DNA of 34,898 nt from positions 1-34,898 of the forward strand of contig CALIOL010000025.1 of NCBI GenBank assembly GCA_938044705.1, read 5' to 3'. The DNA is from an uncultured Ilumatobacter sp. (lineage in GTDB: Bacteria; Actinomycetota; Acidimicrobiia; Acidimicrobiales; Ilumatobacteraceae). Below, one piece after another: positions 15,305 through 23,561 of this stretch. How positions within the stretch are numbered: the first letter of the stretch is position 1; each line of letters opens with the position of its first letter. The notes under the pieces are model-generated. The model ran no database searches. It saw only the letters and a program-made list of their open reading frames with translations, and had not been told where the DNA came from. A program made the position numbers and the translations under genes.

Positions 15305-16395
15305 TGCTCGAAGCACCGGACGAGGCAGCAGCGCTCGAGCTGCTCCATGCCTCGGGATGTACCGACGGGCTGCCCGTGGTCATTCCCACGCAAGGACGCG
15401 TCGACCGACTCGTGCTCGCGTCGGGACTCGACGCCGACCACCTGCTCGGCGAGATGGGCCCGGGCGGAGGAGCGGCGACCATCGAGAAGATCGCCACCAA
15501 CGCGGTGATGGCCGGGTGCGCCACCGATCACATGCCGGTCGTCGTCGCGGCGATTCGTGCGCTGCTCCGCCCCGAGTTCGATCTCGGCGAGATGCAGGCG
15601 ACGACGCACAGCACGGCGCCACTGATGATCGTGAGCGGACCAATGGTTCGACACTGCGACATCGCGTGCGGATTCGGAGCGCTGGGTCCCGGTCATCGAG
15701 CAAATGCGTCGATCGGGCGAGCGGTTCGGCTGTGCATGATGAACATCGGCGATGCTCGACCCGGGGTGTCGGACATGGCGCTCCTCGGACATCCGGGCAA
15801 GTTCGGGTTCTGCCTCGCTGAGGACGAGGCTGCGTCACCCTGGGAGTCGCTCGGCCGGTCGGCCGGCTTCTCGATCGAGGAATCGGTGGTCACCATCCTC
15901 GGCGCCGAAGCCCCGCACTCGGTCGTGTTCACCAACGATGCCGACGACGCCGACTCGCCGTCGAGGTTGCTTCGAGCCGTCGCGGCCGTCATCGCCAACA
16001 CCGGATCGAACAATGCGAACTTCGGCGCGGGTTCGGTCGCGGTGGCCTTCAACCCGGAGCACGCAGAGGTCCTCGCCGCGGCCGGAATGGACCGGGCAAA
16101 GGTCCAAGCGGAGCTCCATCGTCTCGCCACGAACACTCGCGGTCACCTTCGATCGTTGAATACCGGGTTCCTTAGGGCGGGCGACGAGGACGACGTCGTG
16201 CACGCCGTTCGTCGACCCGGCGACATCGTCGTGTTCGTCGCTGGTGGCAGCGGGCTCTATTCCGCTGTGTTCCCCTCGTGGGCTGCGGGCGCACATCGCA
16301 ACGCCGTCGTACGCGAGCCGATCGTGACAGGTGAGTCGTGTGAAGTCCCGTGGGCAGCGGCCGCCCCGCCGGCAGGCGCCCCGACTCAGAGCTGA
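15301..16395 (+). CDS. Conserved protein of unknown function paired with the UGSC selenoprotein
   Basis: The 364-residue protein starts at ATG 15301, overlapping the UGSC stop (ATGA), so the two are made together. Its N-terminus carries GCTDGLPVVIPT (19-30), followed by MGPGGGAATIEKIATNAVMAGC and PVVVAAIRALL. THSTAPLMIVSGP and PGHRANASIGRAVRLCMMNIGDARPG come next, and then SPWESLGRSAGFS. I recall this layout (DGLPVVxPT, NAVMAGC, ANxxIGRA) from actinobacterial hypothetical proteins found beside or fused to UGSC domains. No enzymatic family assignment is secure. There is no signal peptide or transmembrane segment. Conserved-looking cysteines occur at the GC of the first motif, in MAGC and in HCDIACGFG, and could serve redox or metal binding with Sec93. 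The C-terminus overlaps the convergent SGNH gene by 10 bp. Confidence 0.8.
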   Translation: MMLEAPDEAAALELLHASGCTDGLPVVIPTQGRVDRLVLASGLDADHLLGEMGPGGGAATIEKIATNAVMAGCATDHMPVVVAAIRALLRPEFDLGEMQATTHSTAPLMIVSGPMVRHCDIACGFGALGPGHRANASIGRAVRLCMMNIGDARPGVSDMALLGHPGKFGFCLAEDEAASPWESLGRSAGFSIEESVVTILGAEAPHSVVFTNDADDADSPSRLLRAVAAVIANTGSNNANFGAGSVAVAFNPEHAEVLAAAGMDRAKVQAELHRLATNTRGHLRSLNTGFLRAGDEDDVVHAVRRPGDIVVFVAGGSGLYSAVFPSWAAGAHRNAVVREPIVTGESCEVPWAAAAPPAGAPTQS

Positions 16396-17021
16396 GCGAA
16401 GCGATCGTCCAAGACGTCAGCCCAGACCTGGTTGCCCTGGTCGCTCAGGTGGAGCCCGTCGACGGTGTCGTCTCGACGGAGTGCTCCCGCACCATCATCG
16501 AACGCCGGGTACAGGTCGAGCAGCTCGACACCTCGCTCGTCAGTCAACGAACGGATGGCGTCGTTGGCCGCCACCACCTCGCTGGCGCGATCCGCCCGCG
16601 GCAGCAGCGTCTGCACGATGACCGTCGTCTCCGGCGCCGTCCGCTCGAACTCGTCCAAGATCAACCGGAGGTGTCGGACGGTCCACGACGGAGACTGGCC
16701 GTCTCGAATGTCGTTCGTCCCGGTGAGGATGAACACCGAGGACGGGCGAGCTGCCGCCACGGTTTCGGCAACGTCGACCAGTTGCGCAGTCGTGTAGCCG
16801 GAATATCCCTCGTTGGCGATTTCTCGGTCGGCAAACGTCGACGCCCACGGGCCCTGCTCGGTGATGCTGTCGCCCAGCATCACGATGGTCGACGCATCGA
16901 TCGGGAGACGTTCGACGTCTCGGCCGCCGCGTCCCGACCACACCCAGGCAGCGAGTGAGAGCCCGAGCAACACCGCCCCGAGGCCAGCGCCGACGATGGC
17001 GGGGCGCTTCGGGATCTGCAT
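16386..17021 (-). CDS. Membrane-anchored or secreted SGNH/GDSL hydrolase
   Basis: The 211-residue protein starts at the ATG that gives a basic MQIPKRP followed by a hydrophobic segment (about 8-28), an uncleaved anchor or signal peptide. Longer in-frame starts would run into the divergent ligase gene. The SGNH blocks are MLGDSITEQG (nucleophile Ser), the Gly block NEGYSGYTT, GTNDIRDG (Asn), and DGLHLSDQG (Asp/His). These are all the residues for lysophospholipase/acetylesterase-type catalysis. It is much shorter than the three-repeat SGNH protein at the left end and lacks surface repeats. A role in removing acyl groups from lipids or wall glycans outside the membrane is likely. Substrate unknown. 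Confidence 0.9.
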   Translation of the reverse strand: MQIPKRPAIVGAGLGAVLLGLSLAAWVWSGRGGRDVERLPIDASTIVMLGDSITEQGPWASTFADREIANEGYSGYTTAQLVDVAETVAAARPSSVFILTGTNDIRDGQSPSWTVRHLRLILDEFERTAPETTVIVQTLLPRADRASEVVAANDAIRSLTDERGVELLDLYPAFDDGAGALRRDDTVDGLHLSDQGNQVWADVLDDRFAQL

Positions 17022-17078
17022 CACGACATGGTCGCGCGTTTCTCGCCGCAGTAGGCATCTCTCGGCGACGCCGACGAC

Positions 17079-17084
17079 TACGTT
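17079..17084 (+). promoter_or_regulatory. -10 box of the acyl-CoA ligase gene
   Basis: TACGTT fits TAnnnT. It would give a leader of about 35 nt containing a purine-rich RBS (AGCGAGGAAC, 17111-17120) before the GTG at 17125. Confidence 0.4.
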
Positions 17085-17124
17085 TCGACAGACCGATCGA
17101 GCCAGACGACAGCGAGGAACACCC

Positions 17125-18681
17125 GTGACCGACATCATCATCCACCCCAGCCCGTTGCCCGAGGTAGAGATCCCAGCGGTCACGATCACCGCGCACGTAT
17201 TGCGAAAGACCGACGAGATGCCCGACCGCGTCGCCATTCAGGACGCCGCCGGAACGAGTTCGTACACGTTCGCCGAGCTCGGCACGGCGATCCACTCGTT
17301 GGCAGGAGGTCTTGCAGCACGAGGGGTCGCGCCCGGAACCGTCGTCGGGCTGATGGCACCGAACATTCCCGAGTACGCAGTGGTCTTCCATGGCGTTGCT
17401 GTCGCCGGTGGCGCGGTGACCACGATCAACCCGACGTACGGGGCCGAGGAAGTGCGTCACCAGCTCCAGGACGCCGGAGCTTCGATGCTCTTCGTCGTCC
17501 CGATGTTCCTCGAGACTGCCAGCGCCGCGATCGAAGGAACCGATGTCACCGAGATCGTGGTGATGGGCGACGCAGCGCCCGGCGCCACGCCGATGGCCGA
17601 AGTCTTCGGTGAACCGATCGAACAGGTCCCGGTCGACCTGATGGATCACACGGTCGTGCTGCCCTATTCGTCGGGCACGACCGGGCTGCCGAAGGGCGTG
17701 ATGCTCACGCACCACAACCTCGTGGCCAACATCGAGCAGGTCAAGCACGCCATCCTGTACGCCGACGACGAAGTCGGTCTGGCAGCGCTGCCGTTCTTCC
17801 ACATCTACGGCATGCAAGTCCTGATGAACGGCCTGATCGCCAACGGAGTCACCACGGTGTCGATGCCGCGCTTCGACATGGTGGAGGCCTTGCAAGCGGT
17901 TCAAGAACTCAAGATCACTCGGTTCTTTGCCGTGCCACCGATCATCCTGGGCCTTGCCAAGCACCCGATCGTCGACCAGTACGACATGTCCTCGGTGCGC
18001 CAGATCTTCTCGGGGGCCGCCCCGCTGGGTGCAGAGCTGGCCGCGGAAGCGGGCGACCGCCTCGGGTGCGAAGTCGTGCAAGGTTTCGGGATGACCGAGC
18101 TCAGCCCGGTCAGCCACTGCACCGTCGAGGGCGACTACCGGCCAGGTACGAGCGGCGTCACCGCATCGAACACCGAGAGTCGAGTGGTCGACCCCGACAC
18201 CGGCGAGGACCAAGGTGTCGGTGGACGAGGCGAACTCTGGGTCCGTGGGCCCCAGGTGATGAAGGGCTATCTCAACAACGACGAGGCCACCGCTGCGACC
18301 GTGGACGCCGACGGCTGGTTGCACACCGGTGACATCGCGATCATCGACGAAGCCGGCCACATGACGATCGTCGATCGGCTCAAGGAGTTGATCAAGTTCA
18401 AGGGCTTCCAAGTAGCTCCCGCCGAGCTCGAGGCGCTCATCATCACGCATCCGAAGGTCGCAGATGTCGCGGTCATCGGCGTCCCCGATGACGAAGCCGG
18501 CGAGGTCCCGAAGGCATTCGTCGCCCCGGTCGAAGGTGAAACCGTGACACTCGACGAGATTCAGGAACTCGTCGGCGAGCACCTGGTCAGCTACAAGCAG
18601 GTCAAGATCCTCGAAGTGATCGACGCGATTCCCAAGAGCGCTGCTGGAAAGATCCTGCGCAAGGAGCTGCGCGCTCGCTGA
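17125..18681 (+). CDS. AMP-forming acyl-CoA/aryl-CoA ligase (4-coumarate-CoA ligase-like)
   Basis: The 518-residue protein is an ANL-superfamily adenylating enzyme. The P-loop-like motif YSSGTTGLPKGV (181-192) grips ATP. GFGMTELSP is the A5 motif. GWLHTGDIAIIDEAGHMTIVDR holds the ribose-binding Asp and hinge. Downstream, LKELIKFKGFQVAPAELE begins the C-terminal domain, and PKSAAGKILRKEL contains the catalytic Lys. Length and motif spacing fit 4CL-type ligases, which make CoA thioesters from aromatic or medium-chain carboxylates via an acyl-AMP. The GTG at 17125 with a purine-rich RBS gives the family-typical N-terminus. It stands alone between a divergent SGNH hydrolase and an M14-like peptidase. 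The exact acid cannot be told. Confidence 0.95.
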   Translation: MTDIIIHPSPLPEVEIPAVTITAHVLRKTDEMPDRVAIQDAAGTSSYTFAELGTAIHSLAGGLAARGVAPGTVVGLMAPNIPEYAVVFHGVAVAGGAVTTINPTYGAEEVRHQLQDAGASMLFVVPMFLETASAAIEGTDVTEIVVMGDAAPGATPMAEVFGEPIEQVPVDLMDHTVVLPYSSGTTGLPKGVMLTHHNLVANIEQVKHAILYADDEVGLAALPFFHIYGMQVLMNGLIANGVTTVSMPRFDMVEALQAVQELKITRFFAVPPIILGLAKHPIVDQYDMSSVRQIFSGAAPLGAELAAEAGDRLGCEVVQGFGMTELSPVSHCTVEGDYRPGTSGVTASNTESRVVDPDTGEDQGVGGRGELWVRGPQVMKGYLNNDEATAATVDADGWLHTGDIAIIDEAGHMTIVDRLKELIKFKGFQVAPAELEALIITHPKVADVAVIGVPDDEAGEVPKAFVAPVEGETVTLDEIQELVGEHLVSYKQVKILEVIDAIPKSAAGKILRKELRAR

Positions 18682-18734
18682 GACGCCGTGACATACGTCG
18701 TGCAGTACGACATGCTCCTGGCGGAGCGGTCGCC

Positions 18735-18740
18735 TACTCT
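18735..18740 (+). promoter_or_regulatory. Leaderless -10 box of the M14-like peptidase gene
   Basis: TACTCT ends 6 nt before the GTG at 18747, with no ribosome binding site between. It supports that GTG as the start. Confidence 0.5.
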
Positions 18741-18746
18741 CTGCTC

Positions 18747-19574
18747 GTGCAGCCCCGGCGTGTCACCAGACGAACGGTGATCGCCGGTGTCGCTGGCTTT
18801 CTCGGCCTTCGAGTGAGTTCTGCCGCGGCGAACGCGGGGCCCACGGAGGTCTCCGAGCCAGCCGTTCTCGGCGAGACGCAGCGCGCGCTGCGAATGGACG
18901 TACCGGTGCATCGGCTGCCGAGCTGGACGACCGGAGTGATCGGCCACAGTGTCGAGGGCCGCCCCATCGAGCGTCTCGACAGTCGGCCGCTGCGCACGAA
19001 TCGTCACGTGGTGGTCATCTGCGGCACCCACGGCGACGAACGAGCGCAGCTCGACCTGGCCGATGGCTTCGGACGGATCAACCGCCCCGATGACCTCCAC
19101 CTGACGATCATCCCGCTGTTGAACCCGGACGGGTGGGTGGCCGAGACGCGTGAGAACGCACGCAACGTGGACATCAACAGGAACTTCCCGTGGGGATGGC
19201 CTGCCCGTCCGGACTCAGGCCCCGAGCCGGCTTCGGAACCCGAAACTCAGGCGATCATGACGTTTCTCGAGATCACGCGCCCGGATCTGGTCATCTGGGT
19301 CCACCAACCGCTCGACTACGTTGCTCCGATCGAAGGATGCCCTAAGTGGTACGCCGACATCTGGTCGGAATTTGCCGACGTTCCGGTGCGCCTGCACGTC
19401 CTGCAGATCGGCGGCGGGGAGACGTGGACAGCGAAGTCGCTGGGACTCCCGTCGATGCTGATCGAAGTCGGCGGGAAACGCGATGACCCGATCGGTGTCC
19501 CGGCGCACGTCTCGGCGCTGGAAGCGCTGATCTTCGCAGTGCAGCCGTTCGAGGACGGCGCCCCCGCTGACTAG
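18747..19574 (+). CDS. Exported M14-like zinc peptidase (MpaA-like)
   Basis: The 275-residue protein begins MQPRRVTRRTVIAGVAGFLGL, a twin-arginine-like or Sec signal with an Ala-rich cleavage area near residue 25-30. It has the M14 zinc motif GTHGDE (His95, Glu98), NPDG (126-129) and NVDINRNFPWG (Arg145 for the substrate carboxylate). WVHQP (His186) is the third ligand, and the general base is Glu240 in PSMLIEVGG. Length and motifs resemble MpaA-type murein peptide amidases and related gamma-D-Glu-diamino acid peptidases, so trimming of wall peptides outside the membrane is plausible. It differs strongly from the 563-residue M14 protein at 11488. Its TAG stop is shared palindromically (CTAG) with the convergent gene at 19571. 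Confidence 0.88.
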   Translation: MQPRRVTRRTVIAGVAGFLGLRVSSAAANAGPTEVSEPAVLGETQRALRMDVPVHRLPSWTTGVIGHSVEGRPIERLDSRPLRTNRHVVVICGTHGDERAQLDLADGFGRINRPDDLHLTIIPLLNPDGWVAETRENARNVDINRNFPWGWPARPDSGPEPASEPETQAIMTFLEITRPDLVIWVHQPLDYVAPIEGCPKWYADIWSEFADVPVRLHVLQIGGGETWTAKSLGLPSMLIEVGGKRDDPIGVPAHVSALEALIFAVQPFEDGAPAD

Positions 19575-19867
19575 CGGTTGGCTTTGGCGGCGGCCTTCGC
19601 GATGCGCTTGGCCGTGCGGCCCGTTGGCTCGATGTTGCGGTGATCGCAGTCGCCGACCTCCATGCCGTTCTCGAACAGCACGCGGTAGCGCAGCCAGTTG
19701 AAGCCGTTTGCGAGGATGACTTTGCCTTCGGTGCCGACCGGCACGCCGTTGATTTCAGCCGTGCTGACAACCCGGTCGTTCATCTTCAACGCGATCTGAC
19801 CATCGTGCGGCGACGCGAGCTTGTGCGGCTTCCAGTACTCCACGTCGACCAGTCTGCCGCAAACCAC
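19571..19867 (-). CDS. Small conserved-looking hypothetical protein
   Basis: I do not recognise this protein of about 98 residues. The core, residues about 40-84 (VPVGTEGKVILANGF, then YRVLFENGMEVGDCDH), has the alternating pattern of a small beta-barrel of the KOW/SH3 type, ending in a basic tail (RTAKRIAKAAAKANR). It may bind RNA or a partner protein, but nothing confirms that. The start is uncertain: the GTG at 19867 has a GATGAT box 5 nt upstream, while an internal ATG at 19783 would give 70 residues and keep the whole core. Codon use is G/C-rich at third positions. The stop overlaps the stop of the convergent peptidase gene by 4 bp. Confidence 0.65.
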   Translation of the reverse strand: MVCGRLVDVEYWKPHKLASPHDGQIALKMNDRVVSTAEINGVPVGTEGKVILANGFNWLRYRVLFENGMEVGDCDHRNIEPTGRTAKRIAKAAAKANR

Positions 19868-20025
19868 ACTCGATCATCCGCATCCGCGCCGGAATAAGGG
19901 TGTCTGGAATGATCGTCGCGGTGACTCATCGCCGATCGTCTCGTGCGTATCGACTCGGCATCGCAGTCCCGTTCCGGTGACGGGGCCGACGAGACGGGGC
20001 CTGAGGCGTCGACACACGGCCCGGA

Positions 20026-20031
20026 TAGCGT
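20026..20031 (+). promoter_or_regulatory. Leaderless -10 box of the tig-clpP operon
   Basis: TAGCGT ends 8 nt before the GTG at 20040. The same hexamer with the same 8-nt gap is found before ndk (24940). The 172-bp region upstream (19868-20039) also contains a 5-bp hairpin CCCGT/ACGGG, but I see no other gene. Confidence 0.5.
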
Positions 20032-20039
20032 GGGCCTCC

Positions 20040-21461
20040 GTGAAAAGTTCGGTTGAAGTCCTCGAGGACAACAAAGTCAAGGTGTACGTCGAAGTCGAAG
20101 AGGCGGAGTTCGATACCGATATCGACAAGGCGTTCAAACTGTTGGCCAAGGAGGTGAACCTGCCGGGCTTCCGTGCTGGCAAGGTTCCCCGCAAGGTGCT
20201 CGAGGCCCGCGTGGGTATGGGCCCCGCTCGCGAGCAGGCGCTTCGCGACGGTGTTCCCGAGTACCTCTCCCGCGCGGTGCGAGAAAACGACGTCGACCTG
20301 ATCGCCACGCCGGAGATCGAGATCACCGACGGTGAAGAAGCTGGCCCCGTCGAGTTCGAGGCGACCTGTCAGGTCCGCCCGGTCATCACGGTGTCGGGCT
20401 ACGACTCGCTGCAGGTCGAGCTGCCATCGGTCGAGGTGGACGACGCCGACATCACCGAGGCGCAGGAGCAAGAACTGGCCCGAGAAGCGTCGCTCGACAC
20501 CGTCGAACGGCCAGCGGCCGAAGGCGACTTCGTGCTGGTCGATCTCGAAGCGACACGCGACGGCGAAGAAGTCGCCGGACTCAACACCGAAGACTGGTCC
20601 TACGAGATCGGCCAGGGTTGGGTCACCGATGACTTCGACGAACATCTGGTCGGCGCCTCTGCCGGTGATGTCGTCGAATTCACTTCGACCCCGAAGGGCA
20701 CCGAGGAGGCTGCCGACTTCAAGGTCACGGTGCAGTCGGTCCAGTCGCGGGAGCTTCCCGAGCTCACCGACGAATGGGTGGATGAGAACGTCGGCGAGTT
20801 CGACACGGTCGAGGCGTGGACGACGAGCCTTCGCGAGTCGCTCGCCGAGGGCAAACTGAGCGCTGCTCGCCAGCAGGCCGGCACGAAGCTGAACGACGCG
20901 TTGGCCGAATTGGTCGATCTGGAAGTACCCGAGCCGATGGTCACGTCCGACCTGAACCAGCGAGTGCAGGGCACGATTCAGCAGTTCCAAGCGCAAGGCA
21001 TCGACTTCGAGCAGTGGATGCAAGCAACCGGCCAGGACCCCGAGAGCTTCATCGAGGGCATGCGCGGGCAATCCGAGATGGCGGTGAAGGTCGACCTGGC
21101 CCTCCGGGCCGTCGGCGTTGCCGAGAACATCGAAGTGTCCGATGATGAGCTGGAGCGCGAGTACGCACGGCTCGCCATGCAGTATCAGCAGAAGGCCAAG
21201 GACATCCGCAAGGCCTACGAGCAAAACGATGCGGTCGGCGAACTCATTGCGCAGATCACCAAAGCCAAGGCGTTCGATGTGCTCGTGCACGGCGCCACGT
21301 ACGTGGATGAGAACGGCACCGAGATCGACCGAGATCTGCTCATCGGCGATCACGACCACGACCACGATCACGATCACGATGCAGTCGACGACGAATCAAC
21401 TGACGACGAATCAACCGAAGACGCACCAAGCCCCGACGAAAGCAGTGAGGACGAAGCCTGA
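20040..21461 (+). CDS. tig: Trigger factor, ribosome-associated chaperone and PPIase
   Basis: The 473-residue protein has the N-terminal ribosome-binding domain with the signature GFRAGKVP (43-50), which docks at the exit tunnel. The peptidyl-prolyl isomerase domain is at about 150-245 ([18 protein letters not shown] onward). The helical substrate-cradling C-terminal domain runs to about 430. The tail is unusual: [11 protein letters not shown] at 437-447, then an acidic Ser/Thr/Asp/Glu stretch. His-rich trigger factor tails can bind metals such as nickel or zinc in some bacteria. I start it at GTG 20040 because [20 protein letters not shown] aligns with the family and a TAGCGT box sits 8 nt upstream. 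The stop overlaps the clpP start (TGATG), the conserved tig-clpP order. Confidence 0.97.
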   Translation: MKSSVEVLEDNKVKVYVEVEEAEFDTDIDKAFKLLAKEVNLPGFRAGKVPRKVLEARVGMGPAREQALRDGVPEYLSRAVRENDVDLIATPEIEITDGEEAGPVEFEATCQVRPVITVSGYDSLQVELPSVEVDDADITEAQEQELAREASLDTVERPAAEGDFVLVDLEATRDGEEVAGLNTEDWSYEIGQGWVTDDFDEHLVGASAGDVVEFTSTPKGTEEAADFKVTVQSVQSRELPELTDEWVDENVGEFDTVEAWTTSLRESLAEGKLSAARQQAGTKLNDALAELVDLEVPEPMVTSDLNQRVQGTIQQFQAQGIDFEQWMQATGQDPESFIEGMRGQSEMAVKVDLALRAVGVAENIEVSDDELEREYARLAMQYQQKAKDIRKAYEQNDAVGELIAQITKAKAFDVLVHGATYVDENGTEIDRDLLIGDHDHDHDHDHDAVDDESTDDESTEDAPSPDESSEDEA

Positions 21462-22093
21462 TGGATCTCGAAGCAACCAACTACATGGTTCCCAACGTCG
21501 TCGAGCAGACCGCTCGCGGTGAGCGCGCCTACGACCTCTACAGCCGTCTGCTCAAGGAGAACATCATCTTCTTGCAGACGCCGGTCGACGACACCGTCGC
21601 CAGCCTGATCTCGGCGCAACTGATCTTCCTGGAGTCGGAGAACCCCGACAAGGACATCAACATCTACATCAATAGCCCGGGTGGGGACATCACGGCGCTG
21701 TTCGCGATCTACGACACGATGCAGTTCATCAAGAACGACATCGCGACGATCTGCCTCGGTCAGGCAGCATCGGCGGCCGCGGTCCTCCTGGCGGCGGGCA
21801 CGAAGGGCAAGCGCCTCGCACTGCCGCACGCACGCGTGCTGCTCCACCAGCCGTCCGGCCAAGTCGGCTACGGCCAGGTCACCGATCTGGAGCTCGCAGC
21901 GTCCGAAATCCAACGAATGCGTGAGATTCTCGACGGCATCTTGTCCGAGCACACCGGTCAAACGGTGGAGAAGATCCACGCCGACACCGACCGTGACTTC
22001 GTCATGGAAGCGCAAGAGGCGCTGGAATATGGCATCATCGACCAGGTGATCAACTCGCGCGAAGCGGTGGATCGGGCCGGCCCGATCCGCTGA
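21461..22093 (+). CDS. clpP: ATP-dependent Clp protease proteolytic subunit
   Basis: The 210-residue serine protease has the catalytic triad Ser104 ([13 protein letters not shown]), His129 ([13 protein letters not shown]) and an Asp in the ADTDRDFVM segment (about 177). The oxyanion-hole region is NSPGGDITA. It assembles as two stacked heptamers and degrades proteins unfolded by ClpX or ClpC. Many actinobacteria carry two clpP genes whose products mix; only one is in this window, directly after tig with a 1-bp overlap. It is separated from clpX by a strong hairpin, so clpX expression is probably set independently. Confidence 0.97.
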   Translation: MDLEATNYMVPNVVEQTARGERAYDLYSRLLKENIIFLQTPVDDTVASLISAQLIFLESENPDKDINIYINSPGGDITALFAIYDTMQFIKNDIATICLGQAASAAAVLLAAGTKGKRLALPHARVLLHQPSGQVGYGQVTDLELAASEIQRMREILDGILSEHTGQTVEKIHADTDRDFVMEAQEALEYGIIDQVINSREAVDRAGPIR

Positions 22094-22101
22094 CCAGGGG
22101 C

Positions 22102-22139
22102 GGGACGGCGTGAGAGGAAATTCACGCCGGAACGGTCCC
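22102..22139 (+). promoter_or_regulatory. Two-tier hairpin between clpP and clpX
   Basis: GGCGTGA (22107-22113) pairs perfectly with TCACGCC (22122-22128) across an 8-nt loop. GGGAC (22102-22106) can pair with GTCCC (22135-22139) outside it. No T-run follows. It could slow transcription or protect the clpP message end, and so lower clpX relative to tig-clpP. Confidence 0.45.
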
Positions 22140-22225
22140 TGCATCGGTCAGTGTGATGGTGCATGATGAGGGCCGTTCGTTGTCGGGTACGAGACGAACA
22201 GAAAGCGACCTGAGGAGAATCGACA

Positions 22226-23506
22226 GTGGCGAAATTCGGCGACACCGGGGAACTCCTCAAGTGCTCGTTCTGCGGCAAGTCGCAGAAGCAGGTCAAGAAG
22301 TTGATCGCTGGACCCGGCGTCTACATCTGCGATGAGTGCATCGACCTCTGCAACGAGATCATCGAAGAGGAACTGACCGAGACTGCCGAAGTCAGTTTCG
22401 AGTCGCTGCCGAACCCGCGAGAGGTCCGTGCATTCCTCGACGACTACGTCGTCGGCCAAGACGATGCGAAGAAGATCCTGTCGGTGGCGGTGTACAACCA
22501 CTACCGGCGTATCCAGCACCAAGCGGACAATGAGTCCACCGTCGGTCGCCGTGACGAAGTGGAGTTGGCCAAGTCGAACATCTTGCTGCTCGGTCCCACG
22601 GGCTGCGGCAAGACGCACCTCGCGCAGACCTTGGCTCGCCAGCTCAACGTTCCGTTCGCGGTCGCTGACGCGACCGCGCTGACCGAGGCGGGCTACGTCG
22701 GCGAGGACGTCGAGAACATCCTTCTGAAGCTGATCCAGGCTGCCGACTTCGACGTCAAGCGAGCCGAAAGCGGCATCGTGTACATCGATGAGATCGACAA
22801 AGTCGCTCGCAAGAGTGAGAACCCGTCGATCACCCGAGACGTTTCAGGCGAAGGTGTGCAGCAGGCGCTGCTGAAGATCCTCGAAGGCACCCAGGCCTCC
22901 GTGCCGCCGCAGGGTGGTCGCAAGCATCCGCACCAGGAGTTCATCCAGATCGACACGACCAACGTGCTGTTCATCCTCGGAGGAGCGTTCGCCGGTCTCG
23001 ACGACATCATTGAGAACCGCATCGGCCAGAAGGGCGTCGGGTTCAACCACACCGTGCGCAGCCACGTCGACCGCGACCCGGGTGAGCTGTTTGCGCAAGT
23101 GTTGCCCGAAGACCTCGTCAAGTTCGGCATGATTCCCGAATTCATCGGCCGCCTGCCGATGGTGGGGGCGGTACGCAGCCTCGACAAGGAAGCGCTCGTC
23201 TCGATTCTGACCGAGCCGAAGAACAGCTTGATCAAGCAGTACGAGAAGATCTTCAGTTTCGAAGACGTCGAGCTCGAGTTCACCGACGACGGGCTGACTG
23301 CGATCGCCGACCAGGCGCTCCTTCGAGCGACCGGTGCTCGTGGGCTGCGGGCAATTCTCGAAGAAGTCCTGCTGGAGACGATGTACGACTTGCCCGGCCG
23401 CACCGACATCGGCAAGGTCGTCATCGATGCCGAAACCGTGACCGAGAAGGTCAACCCGACCCTGGTGCCGCGTAAGGCTCCCCGCCAGCGCAAAGCCGCT
23501 TCCTGA
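22226..23506 (+). CDS. clpX: Clp protease ATP-binding subunit ClpX
   Basis: The 426-residue AAA+ unfoldase has the N-terminal C4 zinc finger (Cys13, Cys16, Cys35, Cys38 in [10 protein letters not shown] and YICDECID), which binds adaptors and substrates. Walker A is GPTGCGKT (123-130). Walker B is [28 protein letters not shown] carries the pore-loop/sensor region. [10 protein letters not shown] includes the GVGF version of the IGF loop that docks in ClpP. GARGLRAI is sensor II. It starts at GTG 22226 with RBS GAGGAG 8 nt upstream. It unfolds proteins and threads them into ClpP. Confidence 0.97.
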   Translation: MAKFGDTGELLKCSFCGKSQKQVKKLIAGPGVYICDECIDLCNEIIEEELTETAEVSFESLPNPREVRAFLDDYVVGQDDAKKILSVAVYNHYRRIQHQADNESTVGRRDEVELAKSNILLLGPTGCGKTHLAQTLARQLNVPFAVADATALTEAGYVGEDVENILLKLIQAADFDVKRAESGIVYIDEIDKVARKSENPSITRDVSGEGVQQALLKILEGTQASVPPQGGRKHPHQEFIQIDTTNVLFILGGAFAGLDDIIENRIGQKGVGFNHTVRSHVDRDPGELFAQVLPEDLVKFGMIPEFIGRLPMVGAVRSLDKEALVSILTEPKNSLIKQYEKIFSFEDVELEFTDDGLTAIADQALLRATGARGLRAILEEVLLETMYDLPGRTDIGKVVIDAETVTEKVNPTLVPRKAPRQRKAAS

Positions 23507-23509
23507 CCA

Positions 23510-23537
23510 TCGATCTGGTGGATGAACACCAGATCGA
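23510..23537 (+). terminator. Strong hairpin after clpX, probable terminator
   Basis: TCGATCTGGTG (23510-23520) pairs perfectly over 11 bp with CACCAGATCGA (23527-23537) around the loop GATGAA. It begins 4 bases after the clpX stop. The downstream bases (CGCATTTC) contain only a short T-run, so termination may be partial. folC starts 25 bp later and may be read by leak-through. Confidence 0.55.
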
Positions 23538-23561
23538 CGCATTTCACCTGACAGGACACCG

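Noticed and set aside
19926-21377. Long minus-strand open frame across tig
   Set aside because: It is antisense to the clear trigger factor gene and low-complexity in composition. The frame complements tig's codon third positions.
21349-21380. Tandem GAYCAY repeats as a regulatory or CRISPR-like repeat
   Set aside because: They lie inside tig and encode its Asp-His tail in frame.
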